Assembly: GCA_023437755.1 (NCBI GenBank)
Contig: JAEZFJ010000466.1
Location: 1 to 6,163, forward strand
DNA: 6,163 nt
Direction: 5' to 3'
Origin: Pseudomonadota bacterium
GTDB lineage: Bacteria > Pseudomonadota > Alphaproteobacteria > Rhizobiales > Devosiaceae
Shown here: piece by piece, positions 1-5,529 of the stretch
Layout of the letters: the number at the start of each line of letters is the position of its first letter
Numbering within the stretch: the stretch's first letter is position 1
Notes under the pieces: model-generated
Databases searched by the model: none
What the model saw: the letters and a program-made list of their open reading frames with translations, nothing else
What the model was told of the DNA's origin: nothing
Made by a program: the position numbers and the translations under genes

Positions 1-703
1 TCCTTGTCTCGTTGGCCACAAGCGTTCTTACGCCATCCGGCCCTGCCACATAAGCCTTGTTGCACATATTCAGAAACAGCCCGTGCTGGACCACGCCGGG
101 AATGTCGAGAAGTGCGCGAGACAGCGCTTCTGGCTGCGAAATGCGGCCAAAAAAAGCATCAAGGATCAGGTGTCCACCGTCGGTGAGGAAGGGCTCGCCT
201 GCCGCCGTGCGGCGCAGCTTGAGCTGCCCTTCGGCGCCATGGGCGGCAAGCACAGCGGCAACCGATCGCTCGGTGACGCCCAGTCCGAAGGGGTTGACCT
301 CCACGGGCAGAGGGAAGCGGCCGAGGGTCTCGACGAGCTTGCTCGAGTCGGCAATGACGATCATCCGGTCGGAGGCGGCAGCGACGATCTTCTCGCGCAG
401 CAGGGCCCCACCGCCACCCTTGATGAGGTTCATGTGCGCGTCGGTCTCGTCGGCGCCATCGACGGTGAGGTCGAGGCGGTCGAGGGTGTCGAGGTCGGAC
501 AGGGGAATTCCGAGGTCTCGCGCCTGCCGGGCGGTGGCCTCGGAGGTGGGGACGCAGAGGACCTCGAGCCCCTGCCGGACGCGCTCGCCGAGCAGGTCCA
601 CGAAATGCCGCGCGGTGGAGCCGGTGCCGAGCCCGAGACGCATTCCGGGGCGGACATCGCCCAGCGCCATCGCGGCGGCCTCACGCTTCATCTCTTCGCT
701 CAT
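1..703 (-). CDS. rpiA: Ribose-5-phosphate isomerase A (3' end cut by window edge)
   Basis: Interconverts ribose 5-phosphate and ribulose 5-phosphate in the cytosolic non-oxidative pentose phosphate pathway (EC 5.3.1.6). Reading the minus strand from the ATG at 703 gives 234 residues before the left edge. The phosphate-binding GLGTGST loop lies at 24-30, DGADE at 82-86, KGGGGALLREK at 95-105, and DGGHLILD at 175-182. D82, D85, K95, E104 and K122 correspond, each shifted by one, to the active-site residues known in E. coli RpiA (D81, D84, K94, E103, K121). The family is about 220-235 residues long and the visible end (GPDGVRTLVANETR) is near the usual C-terminus, so very little is missing. The start is supported by a GGAGGGG ribosome site six bases upstream. 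It is transcribed away from the L,D-transpeptidase gene. Not seen: its downstream neighbour. Identification is very secure. Confidence 0.96.
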   Translation of the reverse strand, partial: MSEEMKREAAAMALGDVRPGMRLGLGTGSTARHFVDLLGERVRQGLEVLCVPTSEATARQARDLGIPLSDLDTLDRLDLTVDGADETDAHMNLIKGGGGALLREKIVAAASDRMIVIADSSKLVETLGRFPLPVEVNPFGLGVTERSVAAVLAAHGAEGQLKLRRTAAGEPFLTDGGHLILDAFFGRISQPEALSRALLDIPGVVQHGLFLNMCNKAYVAGPDGVRTLVANETR

Positions 704-726
704 GCGGTGCCCCTCCGTATGGGTGG

Positions 727-756
727 GGCGTAGTGCCCCTATCGGTGCGAAGTCAA
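727..756 (-). promoter_or_regulatory. Candidate rpiA promoter
   Basis: On the minus strand the hexamer TTGACT (756 to 751), preceded by C as in many alphaproteobacterial -35 elements, lies about 50 bases upstream of the rpiA start. The best -10 at 18 bp spacing is TACGCC (732 to 727), which matches the consensus weakly. A GGGGC-N5-GCCCC inverted repeat (725-739) falls across the -10 and early leader. The -35 is convincing and the -10 is not, so this is tentative. Confidence 0.35.
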
Positions 757-773
757 GCGCGCCGGCGGGAAGC

Positions 774-791
774 GTTCACGGATTAGTGAAC
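774..791. promoter_or_regulatory. Inverted repeat GTTCAC-N6-GTGAAC, possible operator
   Basis: A perfect 6-bp inverted repeat with a 6-bp spacer (GTTCACggattaGTGAAC) lies in the intergenic region between the divergent rpiA and L,D-transpeptidase genes, about 70 bp upstream of the rpiA start. Its size and symmetry fit a site for a dimeric helix-turn-helix repressor such as a TetR-type protein, but no regulator gene is present here. It is too GC-poor in the loop and lacks a T-run, so it does not look like a terminator. The role is inferred from symmetry and position only. Confidence 0.35.
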
Positions 792-958
792 AGGCTGGAC
801 TGTAACTGTCTAGCAACACTGTGTGTTCATCCTGCGGCAACTGTGGCGAGAGAGGGGCAGCCGCCTCTGTTCGCGCCTCTGCTAAGTGAATATGCAACCG
901 CTCATTAAGGGGACGGCGAATCGAGCCAGTGTTCCCCTGCCAGAGGCCAAGTCGTCAG

Positions 959-1555
959 ATGATGAAGTTGAAGTCAGCGATCGCGATCGTCCTGTCCGTT
1001 CTTCTTTCCGCCAGCCTGTCGCTGCCGGCGACGGCGGCGCGTGTCTATAGCCCGGAACTGAATGCGTGGGTGGAAGAAGGATCGATCCCCGCCCACACGC
1101 CGCGTGCCGGCAGCCCGATCCGCAAGCAGATCGTCGATTACGCGACCAATTATAAGCCCGGCACCATCGTGGTCGACACCAGCGAGCGCCGCCTCTACCT
1201 CGTGATGGAAGACGGCAAGGCGCTGCGCTACGGGATCGGTGTGGGCCGCGAGGGCTTCACCTGGTCCGGCTCGCACCGCATCACCCGCAAGGCCGAGTGG
1301 CCGGGCTGGACGCCGCCGCCGGCCATGCGCAAGCGCGTTCCCGACCTGCCGGCATTTATGCCGGGTGGCCCGGACAATCCGCTCGGCGCCCGTGCCCTCT
1401 ATATCGGCTCGACCCTCTACCGCCTGCATGGCACCTCGGAGCCGTGGTCGATCGGACAGGCCGTGTCGTCGGGCTGCATTCGCCTCACCAATGACGACGT
1501 GATCGACCTCTATGATCGCGTGCAGGTCGGGGCGCTGGTGGTGGTGAAGCACTAA
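959..1555 (+). CDS. Exported L,D-transpeptidase (YkuD domain)
   Basis: A predicted periplasmic enzyme of the ErfK/YbiS/YnhG (YkuD) family. These proteins form 3-3 peptidoglycan cross-links or attach proteins to peptidoglycan through an acyl-enzyme on cysteine. The 198-residue product has a signal peptide: a charged MMKLK start, a hydrophobic core at about 7-22, and likely cleavage after PATAA at 27. The catalytic domain spans roughly 68-198, beginning at GTIVVDTSERRLYLV. The signature is intact: HGT at 157-159, then SSGCIRL with catalytic Cys173, His157 and Arg175. I chose the ATG at 959 because it opens directly into the signal peptide and has AGAGG 12 bases upstream. A GTG at 929 would add ten polar residues, and the ATG at 962 is equally possible. 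The gene stands alone and is closed by a terminator. Which of the several paralogues usual in this order it represents cannot be told. Confidence 0.92.
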   Translation: MMKLKSAIAIVLSVLLSASLSLPATAARVYSPELNAWVEEGSIPAHTPRAGSPIRKQIVDYATNYKPGTIVVDTSERRLYLVMEDGKALRYGIGVGREGFTWSGSHRITRKAEWPGWTPPPAMRKRVPDLPAFMPGGPDNPLGARALYIGSTLYRLHGTSEPWSIGQAVSSGCIRLTNDDVIDLYDRVQVGALVVVKH

Positions 1556-1577
1556 GGCGCCAAGCCTCGGATTGACG

Positions 1578-1602
1578 AAGGGCCGCATCAGCGGCCCTTT
1601 TT
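1578..1602 (+). terminator. Rho-independent terminator after the L,D-transpeptidase
   Basis: A perfect GC-rich 7-bp stem (GGGCCGC at 1580-1586, GCGGCCC at 1591-1597) with the four-base loop ATCA is extended by two A-T pairs and followed by five T residues. It begins 22 bases after the TAA stop. It separates the transpeptidase from the moaA operon, which reads in the same direction. Confidence 0.93.
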
Positions 1603-1634
1603 CGTTGTGCCTCGCCAATGCCTTCTGGCGGCTC

Positions 1635-1640
1635 TACACT
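1635..1640 (+). promoter_or_regulatory. Candidate -10 of a leaderless moaA transcript
   Basis: TACACT ends six bases before the moaA ATG at 1647, and no Shine-Dalgarno sequence lies between the terminator and that ATG. A -10 here would place the transcription start at or next to the A of the start codon, giving a leaderless mRNA. No good -35 is seen at 16-18 bp; TTGTGC at 1605-1610 is too far away (24 bp). Tentative. Confidence 0.3.
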
Positions 1641-1646
1641 GACCAC

Positions 1647-2657
1647 ATGAGCGCCCCTGCCCCCGCCCGCCCGCTGATCGACGGCTTCGGTCGACGGATC
1701 TCCTACCTGCGTATTTCGGTGACGGATCGCTGCGACTTCCGCTGCGTCTACTGCATGGCGGAAGACATGACGTTCCTGCCCAAGAAGGACGTGCTGGCTT
1801 TCGAGGAGATCGAAGCGATCGCCGGCGCCTTCATCGCCCGCGGCACGACGCGCATCCGGCTGACCGGCGGCGAACCGCTGGTGCGCCGGGACATCATGCG
1901 GCTGGTCGACACCCTCGGCCAGCGCATCGGCAACGGCCTGGAGGAACTGACCCTCACCACCAATGGCAGCCAGCTGGCCCGGCACGCGCCTGGACTTGCC
2001 GCGGCCGGGGTGCGGCGGATCAATGTTTCACTCGACACGCTCGACGCCGACCGGTTCGCGGCCATCACGCGACGCGGGCGGCTGGCGGACGTGCTGTCGG
2101 GCATCGAGGCGGCACAGGCGGCGGGTCTCGCCATCAAGATCAACATGGTGGCGATGCGCGGCATCAATGACGACGAGATCGAACCGATGCTGCACTGGGC
2201 CCATGGCCTCGGCATGGGGCTGACGCTGATCGAAGGCATGCCGCTGGGGGAAGTCGGCATCGACCGGGTCGACAGCTACCTGCCGCTGCGCGAACTTCAC
2301 GGCAAGCTGTCGCAGCGGTTCACGCTGACCCCGACCACCAAGCGCACCGGCGGACCGGCGCGCTACGTCCATGTTGCGGAAACGGGGGGCACGCTGGGCT
2401 TCATCACGCCGATGAGCCACAATTTCTGCGAGAGCTGCAATCGCGTGCGGCTGACCGCGACGGGGCAGCTGTTTTTGTGCCTGGGACAGGACGACCAGGT
2501 GAACCTGCGTGATGCGCTGCGCGAGGGCGGCCCCGAGGGGCTGGATGCAGCGCTGGACCACGCCATGCGGATCAAGCCGAAGGGCCATGATTTCGTGCTG
2601 GACCGCACCCGGCCGGAGCCGGCGGTGGCGCGGCATATGAGTGTGACAGGCGGCTAG
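1647..2657 (+). CDS. moaA: GTP 3',8-cyclase MoaA (radical SAM)
   Basis: Catalyses the first step of molybdenum cofactor synthesis, rearranging GTP to 3',8-cyclo-7,8-dihydro-GTP with S-adenosylmethionine (EC 4.1.99.22). MoaC then makes cyclic pyranopterin monophosphate from it. The 336-residue length is normal. The N-terminal radical-SAM cluster motif is C29-x3-C33-x2-C36, followed by the SAM-binding TGGEP at 73-77. The second 4Fe-4S cluster, which is specific to MoaA, uses C261, C264 and C278. Within it CNRVR carries the GTP-contacting R266 and R268. The chain ends in the conserved Gly-Gly tail (MSVTGG) known to be needed for activity. The ATG at 1647 starts just before the family's DGFGRRISYLRISVTDRC opening. 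An in-frame TTG at 1572 lies inside the terminator and is rejected. There is no clear ribosome site. It leads an apparent operon with the downstream hydrolase, 12 bases away; no other Moco gene is in view. Confidence 0.96.
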   Translation: MSAPAPARPLIDGFGRRISYLRISVTDRCDFRCVYCMAEDMTFLPKKDVLAFEEIEAIAGAFIARGTTRIRLTGGEPLVRRDIMRLVDTLGQRIGNGLEELTLTTNGSQLARHAPGLAAAGVRRINVSLDTLDADRFAAITRRGRLADVLSGIEAAQAAGLAIKINMVAMRGINDDEIEPMLHWAHGLGMGLTLIEGMPLGEVGIDRVDSYLPLRELHGKLSQRFTLTPTTKRTGGPARYVHVAETGGTLGFITPMSHNFCESCNRVRLTATGQLFLCLGQDDQVNLRDALREGGPEGLDAALDHAMRIKPKGHDFVLDRTRPEPAVARHMSVTGG

Positions 2658-2669
2658 AAGGAGAGCACC

Positions 2670-3344
2670 ATGGGCGAGCGGATCACGCTGACGGCGGAGG
2701 ACGGCTTCACCCTCAACGCCTACCGGGCGCGACCGGAAGGGCCGCCAAAGGGCGGCGTGGTGGTGATCCAGGAAGTGTGGGGGCTCAATAGCTGGGTCCG
2801 CAGCGTCGTCGACCGGTGGGCGCGGCACGGCTATCTGGCAGTGGCACCCGCCATGTTCGACCGGGTGGAGTTCGGCTACGAGAGCGAGGACTACGGGCCC
2901 GAGCAGTTCAAGGTGATCGGCGAGATGCTGAAGCGGTTCAGCCATGACACTGCCCTGCTCGACGTCAAGGCAGCCGTCGGCGCTGCGGCCGAAGCGGGCA
3001 AGGTCGGGATCACCGGCTACTGCTTCGGTGGAGCGGTGAGCTGGCGCGCCGCCCACCACGGCCTGGGGCTCAGCGCGGCGTCCGGCTATTATGGCGGCGG
3101 TATTCCGAACTATATCGAGCTCGAACCATCGATCCCGCTGGAAATGCACTTCGGCGGGCAGGACACCGGTATTCCGCTGGAACAGATCGAGGCGCTGAAG
3201 GCGCGGCACCCGGGCGTGCCGATCCACGTCTATCCAGCGGGCCACGGCTTCTGCAACAGCGACCGCCCCGACAAGTTCGACGAAGCGGCGTGCACCAAGG
3301 CGTCTGCCCGCACCCTCGAGTTCTTCCGCAAGCATCTTGCCTGA
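2670..3344 (+). CDS. Dienelactone hydrolase family protein
   Basis: A cytosolic alpha/beta hydrolase of the dienelactone hydrolase (carboxymethylenebutenolidase-like) family. The founding member opens dienelactone in chlorocatechol breakdown, but most family members have unknown substrates and nothing here indicates a catechol pathway. The 224-residue length is typical. Family marks are QEVWGLN at 34-40, with the Glu35 that interacts with the nucleophile, then GYCFGG at 116-121 with nucleophile Cys118. GQDTGIP at 163-169 carries Asp165 and AGHGF at 190-194 carries His192, so the Cys-Asp-His triad is complete. No signal peptide is seen. The start is secured by AAGGAG six bases upstream. It lies 12 bases after moaA and overlaps the next reading frame by eight bases, so it is probably the middle gene of a three-gene operon. 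A functional link to molybdenum cofactor is not implied. Confidence 0.92.
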   Translation: MGERITLTAEDGFTLNAYRARPEGPPKGGVVVIQEVWGLNSWVRSVVDRWARHGYLAVAPAMFDRVEFGYESEDYGPEQFKVIGEMLKRFSHDTALLDVKAAVGAAAEAGKVGITGYCFGGAVSWRAAHHGLGLSAASGYYGGGIPNYIELEPSIPLEMHFGGQDTGIPLEQIEALKARHPGVPIHVYPAGHGFCNSDRPDKFDEAACTKASARTLEFFRKHLA

Positions 3345-3750
3345 CCTCGACTGGCACCACGCCTATCTGGAGGCAGCGTGGCGGCAGGCGCAGGCGGCGC
3401 CGCTCTCGGCGCGCAAGGCGATGCTGGTGGCCGCGCTGATCGATGCGTTCGTCGATCACCAGTTCGCAGACGACAACAGTGCCGAGGACATTCTCGAGTA
3501 CCGCCGGGCACGCGCCGACGCCTCCCCTGCCCTCGGCCTGATCATGGATCTGTGCGCCCAGCGCGATGTGAGGCTCGTGACCGAAACCGTCCCCGTGCCG
3601 ATCAGCGCGTACGACCGCCTCGGTATCGAGGACTTCATGGTCAGCCTCTACAACGACCACAGCGTACAGCGGCTCCGGCTGGCGCTGCCGGATGGCGGCC
3701 GACGAGACATGCTGCAGACGCTGGAGGAGGCGATCGCGGCTCTCGTGTAG
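3337..3750 (+). CDS. Conserved-looking hypothetical protein, 137 aa
   Basis: I do not recognise the family. The reading frame starts at a TTG inside the last codons of the hydrolase gene (8-base overlap) and ends at TAG 3748-3750. The first in-frame ATG, at 3421, would remove 28 residues. Those residues (LDWHHAYLEAAWRQAQ and on) read as a normal amphipathic helix with the same codon style, so the TTG start is preferred. The product is soluble and acidic to neutral, with no signal peptide or membrane segment. Its first half is helical. The middle has an Asp/Glu-rich stretch (FADDNSAEDILEYRRARAD, 46-64). The second half, VPVPISAYDRLGIEDFMVSLYNDHSVQRL (87-115), has the look of a conserved core. 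Tight overlap implies translation coupled to the hydrolase. Function unknown; that it is a real gene is fairly sure from codon use and context. Confidence 0.7.
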   Translation: MPDLDWHHAYLEAAWRQAQAAPLSARKAMLVAALIDAFVDHQFADDNSAEDILEYRRARADASPALGLIMDLCAQRDVRLVTETVPVPISAYDRLGIEDFMVSLYNDHSVQRLRLALPDGGRRDMLQTLEEAIAALV

Positions 3751-3775
3751 ATCGCAAACACCTCTTTGCAAATAT

Positions 3776-4069
3776 ATGCTGGTGATTGGCGGGTTCGCCT
3801 CAGGTTTCCTCAACCCCATCCCGTCGGCCATCAGCTTCGAGCGCACCCCCGCGGCGCTGGTGGGGCGCCTCATGGCGCTGATCGGGGCCATCAGCTGGGG
3901 GCTGATCCCGTTTGGTGGGCTGGTGGGTGGCGCACTGATCGCCGGCCTCGGCCTCGATGCTGCCCTGCTGATTGCGGGCGGCTGCTATCTGGTGGTGACG
4001 CTGATGCCGCTGGCGCTGCCCAGCTTCCGGCAGTTCGACCGATTGCCCGTCAACGACGCGGGCAAATAG
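3776..4069 (+). pseudogene. C-terminal remnant of an MFS transporter
   Basis: A 97-residue frame opens with MLVIGGFASGF and continues with PIPSAISFERTP, GRLMALIGAISWG and PFGGLVGG, then a strongly hydrophobic helix around 66-83. This is the pattern of the last two to three transmembrane segments of DHA3-like drug-efflux MFS proteins: a loop with an E-R-(T/V)-P motif, a Gly-rich penultimate helix, then the last helix and a short charged tail. Full transporters are about 400 residues, and roughly the first three quarters are missing. Upstream in all frames lies the unrelated hypothetical gene, so this is a truncation, not a frameshift. An ATG at 3776 lacks a ribosome site and sits in a short AT-rich stretch. 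It is most likely a decaying relic left by a deletion, though expression as a small membrane protein cannot be excluded. Confidence 0.72.
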
Positions 4070-4078
4070 GGAAAAAAG

Positions 4079-4122
4079 AAGGGCACCAGCAGCGCGGGGC
4101 GGAGTTTGCCGCTGGTGCCCTT
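4079..4122 (+). terminator. Strong hairpin terminator, possibly bidirectional
   Basis: A perfect 10-bp inverted repeat (GGGCACCAGC at 4081-4090, GCTGGTGCCC at 4111-4120) encloses a 20-base loop and is extended by two A-T pairs. A purine-rich run with six A residues precedes it (4071-4080) and TTT follows, so it could act on either strand. It starts ten bases after the stop of the MFS remnant and would end the moaA operon transcript. Confidence 0.82.
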
Positions 4123-4219
4123 TCTCAGCCGACGCTCCAAAGCACTTGCGAAGCATGGGACGTTTGGAAGTCAACGGGGCCACACTAACACCACGGTGCT
4201 GAGGGAGGCGTGAGAGGGT

Positions 4220-4238
4220 CCGTCAGCGTCCTGTCAGC
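4220..4238 (+). promoter_or_regulatory. Tandem 8-mer repeat with 11-bp period, PhoB/OmpR-type operator candidate
   Basis: Two 8-mers, CCGTCAGC (4220-4227) and CTGTCAGC (4231-4238), differ at one base and start 11 bp apart. They can be read as 7-bp half-sites with a 4-bp spacer, CCGTCAG-CGTC-CTGTCAG. PhoB boxes are built from CTGTCAT half-sites in the same 7-4-7 arrangement, and OmpR-family regulators generally bind direct repeats one helical turn apart. The pair takes the place of the -35 element in front of the TAGAGT at 4249. It may bind the response regulator encoded in the operon, or PhoB itself; the sequence cannot say which. Confidence 0.5.
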
Positions 4239-4248
4239 TTGAACCCCG

Positions 4249-4254
4249 TAGAGT
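4249..4254 (+). promoter_or_regulatory. Candidate -10 of the signalling operon
   Basis: TAGAGT matches the TATAAT consensus at four of six positions. It begins 10 bases after the tandem repeat, the usual distance for a PhoB-box promoter. It ends seven bases before the ATG at 4262, so the transcript would start at or one base before the start codon. The same bases include the only weak Shine-Dalgarno candidate (AGAG), so the two readings compete. Confidence 0.35.
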
Positions 4255-4261
4255 CCTGCCG

Positions 4262-4867
4262 ATGTTCATGGTTCGCGTGTTGTGTCTGTTGCCGATGCTG
4301 TTGTGTCTCGCGCTTGGCGCCGGGACCGCTTCTGCGCAGGGCAACGGCAACGGTCCGCCAGAAAACTCGAATGCCGGACAGAGCGGGGGTGGCAGTGGGG
4401 GACCGCCGGGAAACTCCAATGCCGGTAGCAATGGCGGTGGCGGTGGACCGCCGGCCAATCCGGGCGGGAGCGGGAATAGTGGTGCCGGCAATCCGGGACA
4501 GGGTGGCAATGGCAACCAGGGGGGCGGGCCTCCGGGCGGCGCCGGTGGGCCGGGCGCTCCGAACGTGCCCTCTTCTGTCAATCTGCCCCCTCCGGTCAAT
4601 CCGGGCGTGGCCGCTCAGTCGCCGGGCCCACCAGTTGGCGGCGCATCCGAGCGGGCCGCACTGGAGGCGGTGCAATCGGGACGCGCAGTGCCGCTGGAAA
4701 CGATCCTGCCGGACCTCGAGGCGAGAACGGGCGGACAGATGATCGACGCACGATTGGTGAGCCTTCGGGGCTTTCTGCTCTACGAAATCAAGGTGCTGAC
4801 ACCCGGCGGCCGGGTGGATGTGAGATATTACTACGCCCAGAGCGGGCTTCCAGTACGGGGACAATAA
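4262..4867 (+). CDS. Exported Gly/Pro/Asn-rich protein with PepSY-like C-terminal domain
   Basis: The 201-residue product has three parts. A signal peptide spans 1-25, with a hydrophobic core and cleavage expected after ASA. A low-complexity linker of Gly, Pro, Asn and Ser spans 26-128 and holds degenerate GGPPxNSNAG repeats. A compact C-terminal domain spans about 129-198. That domain (AALEAVQSGRAVPLETILPDLE, then a strand ending LYEIKVLTPGGRVDVRYYYAQSG) resembles PepSY domains, which occur in extracytoplasmic inhibitors and in small proteins encoded beside two-component systems. It is therefore expected in the periplasm. Its TAA overlaps the response-regulator ATG by one base (TAATG), implying co-expression with the kinase, whose periplasmic domain it might modulate. 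An in-frame ATG at 4268 is an alternative start. The PepSY assignment is by pattern only; the coding status is secure. Confidence 0.8.
   Translation: MFMVRVLCLLPMLLCLALGAGTASAQGNGNGPPENSNAGQSGGGSGGPPGNSNAGSNGGGGGPPANPGGSGNSGAGNPGQGGNGNQGGGPPGGAGGPGAPNVPSSVNLPPPVNPGVAAQSPGPPVGGASERAALEAVQSGRAVPLETILPDLEARTGGQMIDARLVSLRGFLLYEIKVLTPGGRVDVRYYYAQSGLPVRGQ
4352..4459 (+). repeat. Degenerate tandem repeat inside the Gly-rich linker
   Basis: Three related copies begin at 4352, 4400 and 4445, spaced 48 and 45 bases. They share a GG(T/A)CCGCC core followed by AAACTC(G/C)AATGCCGG in the first two copies and a shortened form in the third. All spacings are multiples of three, so the reading frame is kept. 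The encoded motif is GPPENSNAG, GPPGNSNAG, then GPPANPGG. They are internal gene repeats, not intergenic elements. Confidence 0.65.
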
Positions 4868-5529
4868 TGCGGGTGCTGGTAGCCGAAGACGACGACCGGA
4901 TTGCCGAGACACTGGTGACGGCGCTGACGCGCGCCGGTTTCGCCGTGGATCGCGAAAGCGAAGGGGACACCATCTGGTTTCGCGGGGACACCGAGACCTT
5001 TGACGCGGTGATCCTCGACCTGGGCCTGCCGCAGGTGGACGGGCTGACCATTCTCAAGCGCTGGCGCAATGCGGGCCGCACCATGCCGGTGTTGATCCTG
5101 ACCGCCCGCGGTCAATGGGAAGAGCGGGTGGACGGGATCGAGGCCGGCGCCGACGACTATGTGGTCAAGCCCTTCCACGTCATGGAGATCGTCGCCCGGA
5201 TCCGTTCGCTGGTGCGGCGGGCCAGCGGCCTCGCCTCGGCGCGGGTGCCGTTCGGGCGCTACCTTCTGGATACCGCCAAGATGCAGGTATTCCTCGATGG
5301 GGCGCCGATCGACCTGACGCCGCAGGAGTACAAGCTGATCGCCTATCTGGTGCACCAGCGGGGCCGTGTCGTGTCGCAGCTCGAGATCACCGAGCACATC
5401 TATGCGCAGGATTTCGAGCGGGAGTCGAACGCGGTCGAAGTGTTGGTGGGGCGGGTACGCAAGCGTCTCGGCGCCGACGTGATCAAGACGCGCCGCGGCT
5501 TCGGATACACGCTGGGCGAGGAGGCATGA
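4867..5529 (+). CDS. OmpR/PhoB-family response regulator
   Basis: A 220-residue cytoplasmic transcription regulator. The receiver domain spans 1-116, with the acidic pocket Asp8/Asp9, phospho-acceptor Asp51 (VILDLGLP), switch Thr79 and Lys101 in the KPF motif; all key residues are present. The winged-helix DNA-binding domain spans about 125-218, with the LTPQEYKLIAYL helix and the wing motif RRGFGYTL near the end. Its general look is that of the QseB/PmrA/FeuP branch. The ATG at 4867 overlaps the stop of the PepSY-like gene (TAATG), with GGGGA five bases upstream. The ATGA at 5526-5529 couples it to the kinase. The cognate partner is almost certainly that kinase. Target genes are unknown; the tandem repeat upstream of the operon is a candidate binding site. 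Confidence 0.94.
   Translation: MRVLVAEDDDRIAETLVTALTRAGFAVDRESEGDTIWFRGDTETFDAVILDLGLPQVDGLTILKRWRNAGRTMPVLILTARGQWEERVDGIEAGADDYVVKPFHVMEIVARIRSLVRRASGLASARVPFGRYLLDTAKMQVFLDGAPIDLTPQEYKLIAYLVHQRGRVVSQLEITEHIYAQDFERESNAVEVLVGRVRKRLGADVIKTRRGFGYTLGEEA

Larger units (their letters stand above)
704..958. other. Divergent intergenic region
   Basis: About 255 bases separate the rpiA start from the chosen L,D-transpeptidase start. The region is visibly less GC-rich than the genes. It contains the candidate rpiA promoter, the GTTCAC/GTGAAC inverted repeat, and several scattered CTGT motifs with no regular spacing. I could not find a convincing -35/-10 pair for the rightward gene; AT-richer sequence around 884-893 (AGTGAATAT) is the best place to look. 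No small gene with a credible ribosome site was seen. Confidence 0.5.

Noticed and set aside
725..739. GGGGC-N5-GCCCC inverted repeat in the rpiA leader
   Set aside because: The stem is short, sits between the candidate promoter and the ribosome site, and has no T-run. It is not enough to call a riboswitch or terminator.
800..870. Cluster of CTGT motifs upstream of the L,D-transpeptidase
   Set aside because: Spacing between copies (6, 13, 22 and 26 bases) is irregular, and four-base matches are expected often by chance, so no operator is claimed.
57..908. Long rightward open frames opposite rpiA (57-908 and 83-733)
   Set aside because: They are antisense to a clear rpiA with intact catalytic residues. 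Their products are Arg/Ser-rich or lack any family pattern, as expected from high-GC shadow frames.
1572..1646. Upstream TTG start for moaA
   Set aside because: It lies inside the terminator hairpin of the previous gene, and the added residues do not match the family's N-terminus, which starts near the ATG at 1647.
2028..3335. A 435-codon leftward open frame across moaA and the hydrolase
   Set aside because: It is antisense to two certain genes, its product is rich in His, Arg and Gln with no recognisable domain, and it has no promoter or ribosome site.
3070..3891. A 273-codon leftward open frame opposite the hydrolase end and hypothetical gene
   Set aside because: It spans several unrelated sense genes. 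Its composition (Arg, Ala, Cys-rich tail) is typical of a shadow frame, and no family pattern is visible.
4239..4742. Rightward and leftward frames overlapping the Gly-rich gene
   Set aside because: Gly/Pro codons read in other frames give Arg/Ala-rich or Pro/Leu-rich strings. Only the 4262 frame has a signal peptide, a structured C-terminus and a coupled stop.
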